A stretch of DNA of 38,946 bases from Theodoxus fluviatilis (GCA_034096865.1 JAWQFJ010000584.1:20001-58946), one strand, 5' to 3'; positions 1 through 10,814 are shown, counted from the stretch's first letter. Made by a program: numbers and translations. The notes: generated from the sequence alone by a model not told the origin.

Positions 1-1380
1 TAACAAGGTGAAAGAAAACAATGAAACCCCATATTTCGGGTGAAAACGTCATGTCATTCGTATACAAGTAGGTCATGTTCTACGTTTCGGGATAAACCAC
101 CGGCTAGCCTATGACAGTAGCATGCAACATACATTGGCATTGATGGGATGATGGTCAAAAGCAAACAAAAAAGTTCTCTTGCAAGTGTTGGACTGACTTG
201 AAAATAATTTTGTCATTAGCTTGATGCGGAGAAAAGTGATGGAGCATGGAAATAAGAACCTAGGGGCTGATTCGATTCATTTTGAAGACTGAAGAAACGG
301 TGGAGTTGGCAAGCTGGATTTTTTTATCAAGTTGAAATGTTCTGATCAGCATAAAAAGAAAAGTAATGAGCAGAAGATTTGTTAAATGCTTGATAGTTTA
401 TGTGATTGTTTATTTGTTTGTTTGTTTATCAATCTATTTATTTGTTGTTTATTTATTTATTTATTTATTTATGGTTTATATATTTATTTATTAAGTTCCC
501 AAAAGTTTATTGAGGGATTTTCAAGGCATTTTAGTCATGATCTGTTGGTTGTTGAAGGGGACCCATTGAGCTGATGTTGAGCAACATCTTGCCCAGAAAT
601 GTCTCATTTGTGTGTGCCCTTCTCAAATGCTTTGTGTCTTGGTGTTGTCCTGTGTCTATTTATGGTTCTGCCCAAAGCTCAACATCCTTGACCTCTGTTG
701 ACCTTTGTAAGCAACCAGAGATCAAGCACACCGACCAGGGTGACTGCCATGTGGAAAGATAGTTCTTTACAGACGATTATCTGTGTAAGCTTAACACTGT
801 CATTCTGATACCTATGATGACATGCCAAGTGTAAAAATAGAACAAAAGCTCCCCACAGGAAGCCAAAATCCTGCTGGGGACAGGTGAACAAATTCTTGGC
901 TCCAAGGCAGGGAGCAAACCTGCTACCACTCGCTGCATGTCCAAGTGCTCTTTGATACCCTGTTTGGGATGCACAGTGTGTAGAAATCACCGGATGCCAC
1001 ACACGTGCAAATCAGAGAGAAAGTACCGCTTTGGTGGTGGATAGGTCCTGGCCGAAGTCTCGTTTTTAGTCATGTGGGAAATACATGACACAGCCAGATG
1101 GCCGTCTGCTTGAGTGTTGTTTGTTTGCTACCTGTGTTGTGCATGGTGAACTGCCAAGGTTTGTGTGGAGTGTTTACAGCTTTTGCTTTCCACTAACTGA
1201 CCTATCAGTCTACCATCCCTCAAGCTGTTAACCTTTGAACTGTAAAAAAAAAAATGTCCAAAAAAGACAACCTTCAATGCAACGGCCCAGTGTAATTTCG
1301 TTGGTTGTTGCCCATTGTTTGTTTGTTTGTTTCTGGCTAACCTCCTTGCGATGATGCTGCGTTCTCCCCCTCTGTTGTAG
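1..1380. other. Intronic or upstream sequence, no gene seen
   Basis: No exon with plausible borders was recognised here; the PDZ3 exon that should precede is not visible. There are TTTG/GTTT runs near 405-425 and 1315-1332 and an ATTT run at about 440-495. The rest is unstructured. Confidence 0.6.
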
Positions 1381-1479
1381 CTTTTGCAACAACAACAACA
1401 ACAACTCAGTTCTAACCACCCAACACAAAACATGCCCTCCTCCTCTTCCTTCAACAAACGCCTTCCCCTAAGAACAAAG
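1381..1479 (+). CDS. scrib: Scribble exon: glutamine/serine-rich PDZ3-PDZ4 linker
   Basis: This is a 33-codon open exon. The acceptor has a good pyrimidine tract (ttctccccctctgttgtag) and the donor is AAG|gtaaac. Translated in phase 0 it begins LLQQQQQQLSSNHPTQ and ends NKRLPLRTK. It holds a six-glutamine run and a four-serine run. It ends in phase 0, which fits the phase-0 start of the PDZ4 exon at 4540. The position and low-complexity character suit the short flexible linker between PDZ3 and PDZ4, which is poorly conserved in the family, so there is no homology support. It could be an alternative exon or a false prediction; splice signals and phase are the only evidence. The CAA tract could be length-polymorphic. 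Confidence 0.55.
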
Positions 1480-2460
1480 GTAAACCCTTCTCGGTGTCGC
1501 TGCTCTCGTCACCAGCATGGTCTTCGGCTGCTTTGCCTGGTCGTCACCGTCACCCTCTGCAGCATGAGTTGCCTTCCTCCAGCATCTTGTGCCCACCCTC
1601 ACAGGAGTCGAGCATGACCATCCTTGAAAGCCATCTCTGTGTATTCTTGTTCTGTTTTTTTTTTGTTACAGGAGTCAGTCTTCAGTAGTTCCTATCTGCC
1701 GTGCTAGGGTCTTCTGATCAGTGGCAGTAGACTTGAGTTTTCCTTTTACCTTTGGTTTTATGTTCAGGTCAGATCTTTAGGAGGTATCCAGCATGATTGT
1801 TGTAGAGGTATATTGTGTGAGTATTGATCTCTCTCTCTCTTTCCTCCCCCCCCCCTTCCCGGAAAAAAAACCCAAACAAATCCTCTCTGAAAGTTTGAAA
1901 AAGTAAGTGAAGTGTATTTGAGGTAGACATTTTTTTGTAAAGATTCTGCAAAATTTTGAGATTTTAGTGTTTCCTCCCCCCTCTCACTTCTCAACCTTCT
2001 TCCTCCACCCAACTTTGAATGCTGTATGTCAGCATTGATCATTCAGCATAGAGGAGGGATGAATGAAAGTGGGCTGGAAAATAAAAACCCTTTCTTGTAA
2101 GCTACTTACTGGTGCTCCTCACATAGAGAAAAAAAAATGATTTCATTAAAAAAAAAATTTATATTCATTGTCCTTTACTGTCATAGATTATCCTCTCTGC
2201 ATGGTTTTGTGGAAAAGTTATCTTGGGAAAGTGTCCTCTTCTTGTGTATTCTTTTTGGTGTGATATCCTCTAGCATGGAATCCTGTGCAAAAAGAGTATA
2301 GATTTTTCTCTGTCATCTCTAAAAGTGGAGTTTAGAGCATGAACTGTCATCGTCTTTGAGAGCATCTTGAGAGAGTCATACCAGGATTGGCATGCGTTGT
2401 CTCCATCAGTGCAGCCTCTTGTTGGTAAGATCTGTCAACACTGATATGGTGCATACGCTC

Positions 2461-2688
2461 TGGAATGCTTATCACAATGCCCAGGATTGAAATTTGCCCG
2501 TTACCTCATTAGCTGAAGTGCTTTGGCCAAGAAGAATTAGTTCTGAATATGAAATATCCCATACCGCCCAGCTCTGGATTGCTTATCACAATATCCAGGA
2601 TTGAAGTTTGCCAATTATCTCATTATCTGTACTGCTTTGGCCAAGAAGATTTAGTTCTGAATATGAAATGTCCCATACCACCCATCTC
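2461..2688. repeat. Two-copy tandem duplication, 114-bp unit
   Basis: The block beginning TGGAATGCTTATCACAATGC at 2461 recurs at 2575. Both copies end in the same GGCCAAGAAGA..TTAGTTCTGAATATGAAAT..CCCATACC stretch. The copies differ by roughly 10 percent, so the duplication is old. No coding meaning is apparent. Confidence 0.85.
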
Positions 2689-4170
2689 CTCCCCTTGCTG
2701 CCAATCCCATACCATCCTGTCAGTGAAGCCTTGAGATGGGTTTCCCAGACTACGGTTTTGTAATCCAAAGCAATCCAAAGAACGTTCTATGGTATTATTT
2801 AGAGTGATTACTGTAATCATAGAGGAGTGGTTATCAAAATTGGGACGAAAAATCAGACGGTGTCTGGTTTTGAAAACTGATTTATTTCAAGAGCTGACTG
2901 ATTGGACGTTGGGTATGAATGCATCAATAACTTTTTAAAAAAAGATTGGAAATGCCTTTTGGATAATTTGGATTGCATACCCATGATCCTTGCAAGCCAG
3001 CCTTTGGTTCCTCTCATGTATAACTCCTCAGCTCTATTTTATTGGAAACAGCAGGTGCAGGGGTTCCGTTACCATTTGAACTGACTTGTGGGTGGTATGG
3101 GAATGGCGGCAAAGCTAATATTTGGTATAATGGGACTTTTGACATGGAAAAGCTGCGTTGTCAATGGACAGTTGTTTCATTTGACCAGGAGATAATTTGA
3201 GCTGTTGTGGGACATTTCAAATGCGGAATAAGATTAAGAGGTAAACTGCATCTTGCAACGGTTTGGTCCCAGAACATGGAATTTGTCTGGATTTGTGAAA
3301 CATGAAGTTTTATGACTCACAACCAATGCATGGATGAGTGTCCCCCATGTTTTCTCTGACATTGCTGTTAATTTTCAGTAGGAGTCCTGTTACCACAGTT
3401 TTGCATGGAATGGGGTCATAGTCTGTGAAAAGAAACCGATCTTTCAATAAATTAGGTTGCTGCTTTTGGGGTACATCATGCAGGGCTTCTGTACATTGTG
3501 AATGTAGAAATCTCCTGAAGTGAAAATCTCAATAAATTACAAGCTAAATCCAGTTTTGTAAGCAAGCTGTGTCATTTCAGGTATCAGCTTTAGTAGAGTT
3601 TATTCATGCATTAATCCAGTAACTACTGCGAAGGATGTTTTATAGTCAGATACCACTTCCTGTTGTAGTAACATAAGAGTTGATCATTTACTAACAACAT
3701 CAATGTAAGGGCAAGTATCTAGAGATGCATAATCTGTGCAGATTTTTTTCTTTGCAAAGAGAATGTTTCAAAGGTTGCGTTGAGATGCTTTGCAAGGGTC
3801 ATGCAGGTTTTTTTCCTCGGTTGACATGACCTTATAATGTTGCTCATGGTTGAAAAATGATTTTAAGTAAAGGCCTTTACATCAGATCTTCAGTGTTCAC
3901 ATTTCCATGGGTTGCAGTGGATGGATGTTACCAACATAGGATTGACTGCTGTATTCCAAAGGCTTGAAGTTTGGTTTGTTTACTTTCATGCGGAAGTCAC
4001 ATTCTGTATTGGAGGGCACTCGGTTCCTGTCAACATTGAATGTGCTCCTGTGTCTCGCTTTGTGCTGTCGAATTAATGGTTCCTCGAATGTACTGGAATC
4101 ATCTTGCAGCTTTTCAGTAAAGGAAATATGTGGAGACGGTGGGGCATATGATGGCTTTTCTTCATGTATT

Positions 4171-4270
4171 ACTCGTGTATAATAGCCTTCTTCATTCCAT
4201 CTATATTCTGTATGTATTAACTCGTGTATAATAGCCTTCTTCAGTCCATCTCTATGCTGTATGTATTAAC
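4171..4270. repeat. Two-copy tandem repeat, 49-bp unit
   Basis: ACTCGTGTATAATAGCCTTC starts at 4171 and again at 4220. The rest of the unit, ending TGTATGTATTA, is nearly the same in both copies. Confidence 0.85.
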
Positions 4271-4539
4271 TCCGTTTCATCGTTAGTCTTCAGTTTTGTC
4301 ATCACCAGATCACAGTCCCTCTCTGCTGGTCCAACACCGCCATTAAGCATCAGCCATGTAGTGAATGATAGATCACTGCTTTGCTTTGGGCACTGCTGCA
4401 ACCAACTCGCTGTGCTGTTTCTCCTGTATCACCACAAAGGAATCCAGCCTCCGTAGCCGTAGCTTGCCTTGCGACCCCCAGTGGAACCGTGTGGTGATTT
4501 TTCTCTGCCTGGCTTTGACATCCATGGCCGGTGTTGCAG

Positions 4540-4659
4540 GAGCTGACGGTGACCAAGGCGCCGGGAGAGAAGCTGGGCATGAGCATCAAGGGTGGATACA
4601 AGTCGCTACCCAACGCCAGTCCCACGGAGCACATGGACGAAGGCATCTTCATTTCGAGG
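4540..4659 (+). CDS. scrib: Scribble exon: PDZ4 domain, first part
   Basis: This 40-codon exon runs from acceptor gtgttgcag to donor AGG|gtgagt, phase 0 at both ends. It encodes strands beta1 to beta3 of PDZ4. KAPGEKLGMSIKGG is the carboxylate-binding loop region (LGMSI at the G-Phi-G-Phi position), followed by the family's longer beta2-beta3 insert, then DEGIFISR. The human SCRIB PDZ4 counterpart has KAPGERLGISIRGG and DEGIFISKV, so this is specifically PDZ4 rather than PDZ1-3. The exon's last 18 bases and the donor appear to have seeded the minisatellite that fills the following intron. Confidence 0.95.
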
Positions 4660-5530
4660 GTGAGTCATGTGATGTGTGTTGTGGGGACAGTGGCACTTTT
4701 CATGGGGATCTTCATCTCTAGAGCAAGTTGTGTGATGAGGTCCGATGTGTTGTGTGGTATGGCGTTGTTCATTGGGATCTTTATCTCTAGAGCAAGTTGT
4801 GTGATGAGGTCCGATGTTGTGTGGTAAGGCGTTTTTCATGGGCATCTTCATTTCGAGAGCAAGTTGTGTGATGAGGTCCGATGTTGTGTGGTATGGCGTT
4901 GTTCATTGGGATCTTCATCTCTAGAGCAAGTTGTGTGATGAGGTCCGATGTGTTGTGTGGTATGGCGTTGTTCATTGGGATCTTTATCTCTAGAGCAAGT
5001 TGTGTGATGAGGTCCGATGTTGTGTGGTATGGCGTTTTTCATGGGCATCTTCATTTCGAGAGTGAGTTGTGTGATGAGGTCAGATGTTGTGTGGTATGGC
5101 GTTGTTCATTGGGATCTTCATTTCGAGAGCAAGCTGTGTGATGAGGTCAGATGTTGTGTGGTATGGCGTTTTTCATGGGCATCTTCATTTCGAGAGTGAG
5201 TTGTGTGATGAGGTCAGATGTTGTGTGGTATGGCGTTGTTCATTGGGATCTTCATTTCGAGAGTGAGTTGTGTGATGATTTCAGAAGTGTAATGTGGTAT
5301 GGCGTTGTTCATTTGCATTTTTATCTCTAGAGCATGTCGTGTGATGAGGCCCGATGTGTTGTGTGGTATGGCGTTTTTCATGGGGATCTTCATTTCGAGA
5401 GTGAGTTGTGTGATGAGGTCAGATGACTTATGTGTTGTGTGGACAGTGACTTTTAAAATTGTCAGTTTTGTATTTAGAGTGAGTTGTGCAATGTGGTCAG
5501 ATGAATAATATGTGGGCAGTGGCATCTTTT
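4642..5530 (+). repeat. Minisatellite of about 68 bp that begins in a coding exon
   Basis: There are about twelve units of 65-71 bp. Each carries a copy of the exon end and donor: GGCATCTTCATTTCGAGG then gtgagtcatgtgatg in the exon/intron junction, and GGCATCTTCATTTCGAGA then gtgagttgtgtgatgagg in the repeats. Unit landmarks (ATCTTCAT or a variant) fall near 4643, 4707, 4777, 4841, 4910, 4980, 5045, 5112, 5180, 5247, 5318 and 5387, with a degenerate unit near 5466. Units alternate between a GT form (gagagtgagt) and a GC form (agagcaagt) at the donor position. The array occupies most of the first 870 bases of the intron. Confidence 0.9.
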
Positions 5531-5728
5531 ATGGCAGAATGAGTTGCATTTGTGGTGATGAGTAGCATGGACAGTATGGTATGTAGAGAAAGCAATGAGG
5601 ACAGAACTGGATGGAATTATGCACAGTGCAGAATGGATGATGTGTAGCTTGGACTGAAAATTAGAACTCCGCTGCTTTCTGTGTGGACTGCAGCTGACCT
5701 TTACCCTGACCAATGGTCACCGGTTTTC

Positions 5729-5779
5729 TGTAATGGTTATGTGTCTGTAATGGTTATGTGTCTGTAATGGTTATGTGTC
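5729..5779 (+). repeat. Three perfect 17-bp repeats abutting a splice acceptor
   Basis: TGTAATGGTTATGTGTC occurs at 5729, 5746 and 5763, directly followed by TTTGCAG and the next PDZ4 exon. The repeat replaces the usual pyrimidine-rich stretch, so the acceptor's tract is short. Confidence 0.95.
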
Positions 5780-5786
5780 TTTGCAG

Positions 5787-5849
5787 ATCAACGAGGACGG
5801 CGCTGTGAGCAGGGACGGGAGACTCAGAGTGGGTCAGAGGATCCTGGAG
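5787..5849 (+). CDS. scrib: Scribble exon: PDZ4 domain, middle part
   Basis: This 21-codon exon (INEDGAVSRDGRLRVGQRIL, then E) runs from acceptor tctttgcag to donor GAG|gtaggc, phase 0 at both ends. It supplies helix alphaA and strand beta4: GAVSRDGRLRVGQRILE matches the PDZ consensus G-A-A-x-x-D-G-R-L-x-x-G-D-x-I-L-x-V-N. Glutamine replaces the usual aspartate after the glycine; human SCRIB PDZ4 has GLRLLEVN here, also without the aspartate. The exon is small and in frame, so skipping it would keep the reading frame but destroy the fold. Confidence 0.95.
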
Positions 5850-5943
5850 GTAGGCATTGGGCTCGTCGTCTTTCGCTCTCTTGTGCACCGTGAGACAAGT
5901 CCACAACAAGGGTTATCGAGCAGCTTGATATCCCCCCATCAGC

Positions 5944-6329
5944 TGGACCCCCTGACTGCTGGGCTTGGAGGGCCTGCTCCAGTAGTTCAGACAGGCATCC
6001 AGACATGGTCGTGGACCCCCTGACTGCTGGGCTTTGAGGGCCTGCTCCAGTAGTTCAGACAGGCATCCAGACATGGTCGTGGACCCCCTGACTGCTGGGC
6101 TTTGAGGGCCTGCTCCAGTAGTTCAGACAGGCATCCAGACATGGTCGTGGACCCCCTGACTGCTGGGCTTTGAGGGCCTGCTCCAGTAGTTCAGACAGGC
6201 ATCCAGACATGGTCGTGGACCCCCTGACTGCTGGGCTTTGAGGGCCTGCTCCAGTAGTTCAGACAGGCATCCAGACATGGTCGTGGACCCCCTGACTGCT
6301 GGGCATTGAGGGCCTGCTCCAGTAGTTCA
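5944..6329 (+). repeat. 68-bp minisatellite, about 5.7 copies
   Basis: Unit starts (TGGACCCCCTGACTGCTGGG) fall at 5944, 6012, 6080, 6148, 6216 and 6284, exactly 68 bp apart. Copies are almost identical apart from TTG/TTT/ATT variation. A detached piece of the unit (GGCATCCAGACATGGTCG) lies at about 6369-6386 after a unique insert. The array sits in the 838-bp intron between the second and third PDZ4 exons. Confidence 0.95.
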
Positions 6330-6687
6330 GCCCGGGTTGGCCCCTAGCAGCCAAAGAGGCTACCTGAGGGCATCCAGACATGGTCGGAGCGCGCAGATCC
6401 AACCATGTGTTCAAATCACCCAGTAAGATGGAACCAACCCTCACACTACAACAACCTGGTCACCAAATGTCATGTTTTACTCCCAAAACCCCTTCCTTCT
6501 ACAGGTCCTTTCAAAGGCACCAGGTTTTTCCCAGTTTTTCTGCTTCAGAATTGTTCTACTTGTTGGAAATGTTGTCGCCTGATACATTGTTATGTAGAAA
6601 AGACAGATGCATAATTCTGCATGGCAGTCCAGTGCGGATTTGCCCTCACAGGCACCCAGTCTTATCCCAGTCCCTCGCTGTCTGCAG

Positions 6688-6924
6688 GTGAACGGCACCA
6701 ATCTTCTGGGAGCCTCCCACCAGGAGGCAGTGCGAGCGCTGCGCAGCGTGGGGGAGAAGATGGTCATCATGGTCTGTGATGGCCCTGACCCCTCCATGAT
6801 CTTTGACCCCGCGTCCCCTGACCTTGCCTCGCCTTCCTCCCCTGTGGGCTTCCTGTCAGATTCACGGCAGGGATCTGTCTCCTCCATCGACAAGGACGAT
6901 GCGGAGGCTGCAGCCATCAGACAG
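6688..6924 (+). CDS. scrib: Scribble exon: PDZ4 end plus serine-rich linker
   Basis: This 79-codon exon runs from acceptor ctgtctgcag to a weak donor CAG|gttggc, phase 0 at both ends. Residues 1-32 finish PDZ4: VNGTNLLGASHQEAVRALRS holds the alphaB helix, with histidine at its first position as in class I PDZ domains, and EKMVIMVCDG is strand beta6. Residues 33-79 are an acidic, Ser/Pro/Asp-rich linker with SRQGSVSSIDKDD, comparable in place to NSLESISSID after PDZ4 in human SCRIB and likely phosphorylatable. If the intron were retained, translation would add VGTG and stop. Confidence 0.95.
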
Positions 6925-8309
6925 GTTGGCACTGGGTGATGCGGACAGATGTGTGGGGTGGATGATGCCTTGAAAGATGAGGAAGAGTTGTGGGTGGCTG
7001 TGGGTGAGGATGGATGGGGTAGAACGCTTGGTGGATGAAGAGTTTTTTGTTGGGTTAGTGAGGAGGTGAGTGGTGGGTGGATGGTGGGTGGATGGTGGTT
7101 GGATGGTGGTTGGATGGATGAACAGATAGATGGATGATGAGATGAATGATGCATTATTGAGGTCAAATGCTATGATGGGTGCATGAATAGATGGGTTGGT
7201 AAGTAAGTGATTCGGTGACTAAGTCAGTGAGTGATTTAAGAAAAAACGGATTTTAATCATCGTATGGAGAGATTGGTTGACAGATGGTTGTTGAGTCCTT
7301 TTCCATAAGAATGGGAAATAAAATGTCAGAGAGGTGGATGGAGAGAGAGAGGGAGAGAGAGAGAGAGCACCTACTGATGATTTTAACATTTCAACACTGT
7401 TTCAAAAATTGGATGCACTTGATCATGCAACAAGACTCTTACATTTTCAATGAGAAAGTTTTTTGCAATGATGATAGCTTACAACACTTGCTTGTCTTAT
7501 ATCTGTAATGTAATCTTTCATGTTTGCATGTAATCCTTACATGTTAGATAGGTAGGTGTCCCTGAGTTTTCAGTATTGTGCATATTAACTTTGTTCACAT
7601 TTTCTTTGCACTTTGATCCAGTCTTTGCTTTGTTAGACATTTGGTCGTGGTGTAGAGGGAATGTTTCACCAGAGTGTTCAGGAAGGAAATGGCTTTCCCT
7701 TGCAAAGCTGACCCTCATAGAATAGTTTCAAATTGCCTTCATGAAATATCTTGTAACTGCGTTTGTTGAAAGGATGTGGAAAACGGGATTTATTATTTTC
7801 ATGGATTGTTTCAATCCCATGAAGGCATTTGGCATTATGTTGCACACATCTGGAAAAACATCAGAATGTGGGCTCTTTGTTGCCTTGCACTAAACTGCTT
7901 TGGCAGGTATACGTGAATTTGAAAGTCCTACCCAAAATCTTTGAAGTAAAAAGTTGTATGAAATTAATCTTAGTAGTAAGAGACAGGAAAGTGTTCTGCT
8001 AGCATGGACTATAACCTGGAGCACTTCCTAGATAGATAGGGTGAGCTGTTAACACTGTAACTGTCAGATGTACAAATTGTACATGATGTCCCCGCAAGCT
8101 ATGCTTTTTTCCCCCCTATGGGTCATGTTTTGTATTTTACGAATAAAATGTTTGGAGAAACAGGGCAGCAAACATTCTAAGCAAACTCGTTTTAACTTAG
8201 GAATAGTTGTAAATTGACCTTTTTGTATTATAGGAGTAAGAAGAGAACCACTGTATCTTTCTACGTGATTCATGAAAGATGAGTAATTTCGGAAATCAGA
8301 ACCTAACAT

Positions 8310-8824
8310 TAGGCTTGTTCAGGAGTACAATGCGCTGCGTGAGCGCTTCATGTTGGCAATTGAGCTCTCTTTGCCTCTCGTGAACACCTACAGATTTAGT
8401 GCAGCGCTTCACTTGTTAAAGGGGAGGTAAATCTTCTGCGCACCATGTTGTGTTGCTAGTTGCTAGACGCTAAGAAAGTGTTTTCTTTGCGACAGACATC
8501 GTTTATGCACGTTTAAATGAATTCATCATGAATAAAGTCTACTACTGTGTCATCCTTACTTGCCATTACTCGCGCATACAGAGCGCTTGGAGCAAATAAA
8601 GCCCTTTCCAGTCCCAAAATGATGTTTCTGAGGGTTATTTTACGCATCGACGGTCAGTGCAGGATCAAAGATGCCATTTTGAAAATCGTGTGAATCACCT
8701 CGGATCGGTGATGCACAGCGCTACTCAGCGCTGAGTGAATCACACCCCAAAATTGCTGTTCAGGAGTGAAACATGTGCAGCGCTGTGTAGCGCTTCGCAG
8801 CGCTGCGCCTCCTGAACAAGCCTA
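8310..8824. mobile_element. MITE-like element, TA target site, AGCGCT-rich ends
   Basis: A perfect 14-bp terminal inverted repeat (GGCTTGTTCAGGAG at 8312 and its complement ending at 8822) is flanked on both sides by TA (8310-8311 and 8823-8824), as expected for a target duplication of the Tc1/mariner type. The 511-bp body has no open frame of note. Both ends carry clustered AGCGCT/GCGCTGC motifs, with several copies in the last 100 bases. It is non-autonomous; the superfamily is an inference from the TA. Confidence 0.8.
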
Positions 8825-8854
8825 AAGACTATCTCTAGTGAATATCATGATCAT

Positions 8855-8894
8855 CACCTTTACATAGCCTACAAAGGCTTATAGGTTGTAAATA
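8855..8894. repeat. Dispersed hairpin repeat, diverged copy
   Basis: CCTTTACATAGCCTACAAAG and the following GCTTATAGG match the better copies at 24029 and 30812. The core AGCCTacaAAGGCT can pair on itself. Confidence 0.6.
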
Positions 8895-9057
8895 CCATTC
8901 ACTCATCCGTTTCAGATTGATCCATAAAGAGTGCAAAGTACAAAAATGAAGTCGTTCAGGAATTCTTTGTGAGGTTACATAGACAATCGCTAATCAGTGT
9001 CATGGCTGATGTCTATGATTTTAGTCACAGTACTCAGTCATTGCAGAGGGGGACGGA

Positions 9058-9093
9058 GTGGGTGGGTGGGTGGGTGGGTGGGTGTGTGTGTGT
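9058..9093 (+). repeat. GGGT then GT microsatellite
   Basis: A short run of GGGT (about six copies) passes into GT. Confidence 0.95.
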
Positions 9094-9263
9094 GAGGTAG
9101 GACTCTAGAAAGATGGGTGGCTGGAGGAAAGTGCCACATGACTACCTTACTCATCTGGTGAAGCACTCCCAGTGTTGTTTTTTGACTGGTGATGGCTTGG
9201 CTACACTGAGTTACCTCCCCTGCCTGGTGTCTGACTCTGCACTGGCTGTGGGGGTGGTTGTAG

Positions 9264-9320
9264 GAGGCGGAGGCTGAGCTTGAGTGTCGCCAGTGGGAAC
9301 AGGAAGATGAGGATGCCATG
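9264..9320 (+). CDS. scrib: Scribble exon: acidic coiled-coil start
   Basis: This 19-codon exon (EAEAELECRQWEQEDEDAM) runs from acceptor ggtggttgtag to donor ATG|gtaggt, phase 0 at both ends. It joins in frame between SIDKDDAEAAAIRQ of the previous exon and ERLRLEREAVLKRTE of the next, making one continuous highly charged helix-forming stretch. Composition and phase are the main evidence; the sequence is not strongly conserved in Scribble. The acceptor tract is G-rich rather than pyrimidine-rich, so inclusion may be regulated. Confidence 0.72.
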
Positions 9321-10428
9321 GTAGGTCGCATCTCATGTCATCACTTTCATCTCCTTTCATCTCCTCAAAGATATCTATCATCATTTCTGTCTCATTTCCT
9401 CTTGTCTCAACTTGACATTTCATTGTTTCATCTCATCTGTATCATCTTTAAATTTCAATGAGTTGTGTCACCATATTCCTGTTTCATTTTGTTTCAACAT
9501 GGATTGTCTTGAAGGCACCCGATTGCATCTTACCTGTTCAAATCTTGAGTTGTCTGATCTCTGTATCTCATCAAATCATCTCATCTTCAAACTTTCATTT
9601 TTCTTGCCTGAAAATAAATTCTTGTCTCATCTCATCTGGCCTCATCTTGTATTGTCTCATCTTGTCATTGTTTTATTTTACATCATATTTCATTTCTTCA
9701 TTAAAGTCTCGGGACTCATGTAATTCTGATCACATTTCATTTTATTGGTTAAATTGGGGTTTGACTGATTTCTACGTGAATCTTGTTTCCCTTTTATTGT
9801 CTCATGTTGTCGTGTTTCCTCTTCATACAAAAGTTGTAAGCTCTGTCATGAGACTTGTTTCACCTCATCTTGGGCGGGTTCACGAGGTCTCATTCAGATT
9901 AGGAAGTCCTGGTGTAGGCTTCAGTGTATCAGACATCATAGTATCTCGCTTCATCTCGGATTCTAGTGTGAGTTGTTGCATTACTATCAAGGGGTCTGTA
10001 CCAGAAGGATAAAAGTGCAGTTTTTGTGCTTGTGCATTTTTCCCCTTTGTTTGGATACCCCTCGTTGTGTTTTTGATCAGATGTTTTAAATTGGTTGTGA
10101 GATATTAGATTAATGAACGCTGTATATTTAATTCTATCAAGGGGATTAAATGCCGCATTGTCTGTTTGAAAATCTGCATTTTCTCATAAATATACATCTT
10201 CTGGCACAGACACCTTGATAGATCAATTAAGGCAAGTACACAGGCAGGTGGATAAAATACACGTACTGCCAGCATTTGTTATTGGAGGATGTCTGGCTTC
10301 AATTGTCTAGATTGTTGTTGAAACACAAAGAGATACATTTGAGAGGAAATTAATTTGTAGAAAACTTGAGAGAAAAAAAATTCAAACAACTTTGAAATGA
10401 AAATGGTGCTGCCTGGCTTGAATTTAGA

Positions 10429-10814
10429 AATCCCTTCCACTGATGGGCCACACTAGTGGACTCTTCCGAGAAAGGGGTGCGTTGTTGGACGATTTATTCA
10501 CAGTGACTCCCACACAGAATGACAAGCAAATTATTTCGTGCTCACTAGCTCACATAAGCAATCTTGGAAGGTTATTCCGGCCACAGAATGACAATAAAAA
10601 GTGAATAATTAACAACATGGTGTACACAATTTCAGCTGAATTGGGCTATGATGAAAATCATTTGCAGCAGTTGTTGAGGCGATTCGGCTCTGTTTCAAGG
10701 ATAAATGCCTATGTAAAAAAGCAGCCAATCAGATGCCGTGACCCACTAGCGAAGCAGGGTCTGCACCCTTTCCTCAGATGAGTCCACTAGTGCGGCCCAT
10801 CAGTGGAAGGGATT
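10429..10814. mobile_element. MITE-like element with about 52-bp imperfect terminal inverted repeats
   Basis: The left arm (10429-10480, AATCCCTTCCACTGATGGGC onward) and the right arm (10762-10814) are inverted complements over about 52 bases with a few mismatches and small indels. Both contain CCACTAGTG-type inner palindromes. The 386-bp body has no coding capacity. Weak similarity continues a few bases outside both ends, and I could not define a target duplication. Confidence 0.75.

Larger units (their letters stand above)
1480..4539 (+). other. Intron between linker exon and PDZ4 exon 1
   Basis: No coding exon was recognised. Apart from a 114-bp tandem duplication at 2461-2688 and a 49-bp duplication at 4171-4270, it is unstructured AT-leaning DNA with short A, T and C runs (for example 1846-1870 and 2130-2160). 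Confidence 0.6.
6925..9263 (+). other. Intron after PDZ4
   Basis: No coding exon was recognised. It holds a degenerate TGGATGGTGG array at about 7055-7135, a GA tract near 7338-7368, the MITE at 8310-8824 and a GGGT/GT tract at 9058-9093. The stretch 7370-8300 shows nothing further. Confidence 0.6.

Noticed and set aside
4531..5266. Chain of open frames with repeated GIFISRASCVMRSDV
   Set aside because: They are frames through the exon-derived minisatellite after the true donor; reported as a repeat instead.
9412..10012. 184-residue open frame rich in Ser, Leu and His
   Set aside because: It crosses a degenerate TCTCATCT low-complexity stretch; no domain, no splice logic.
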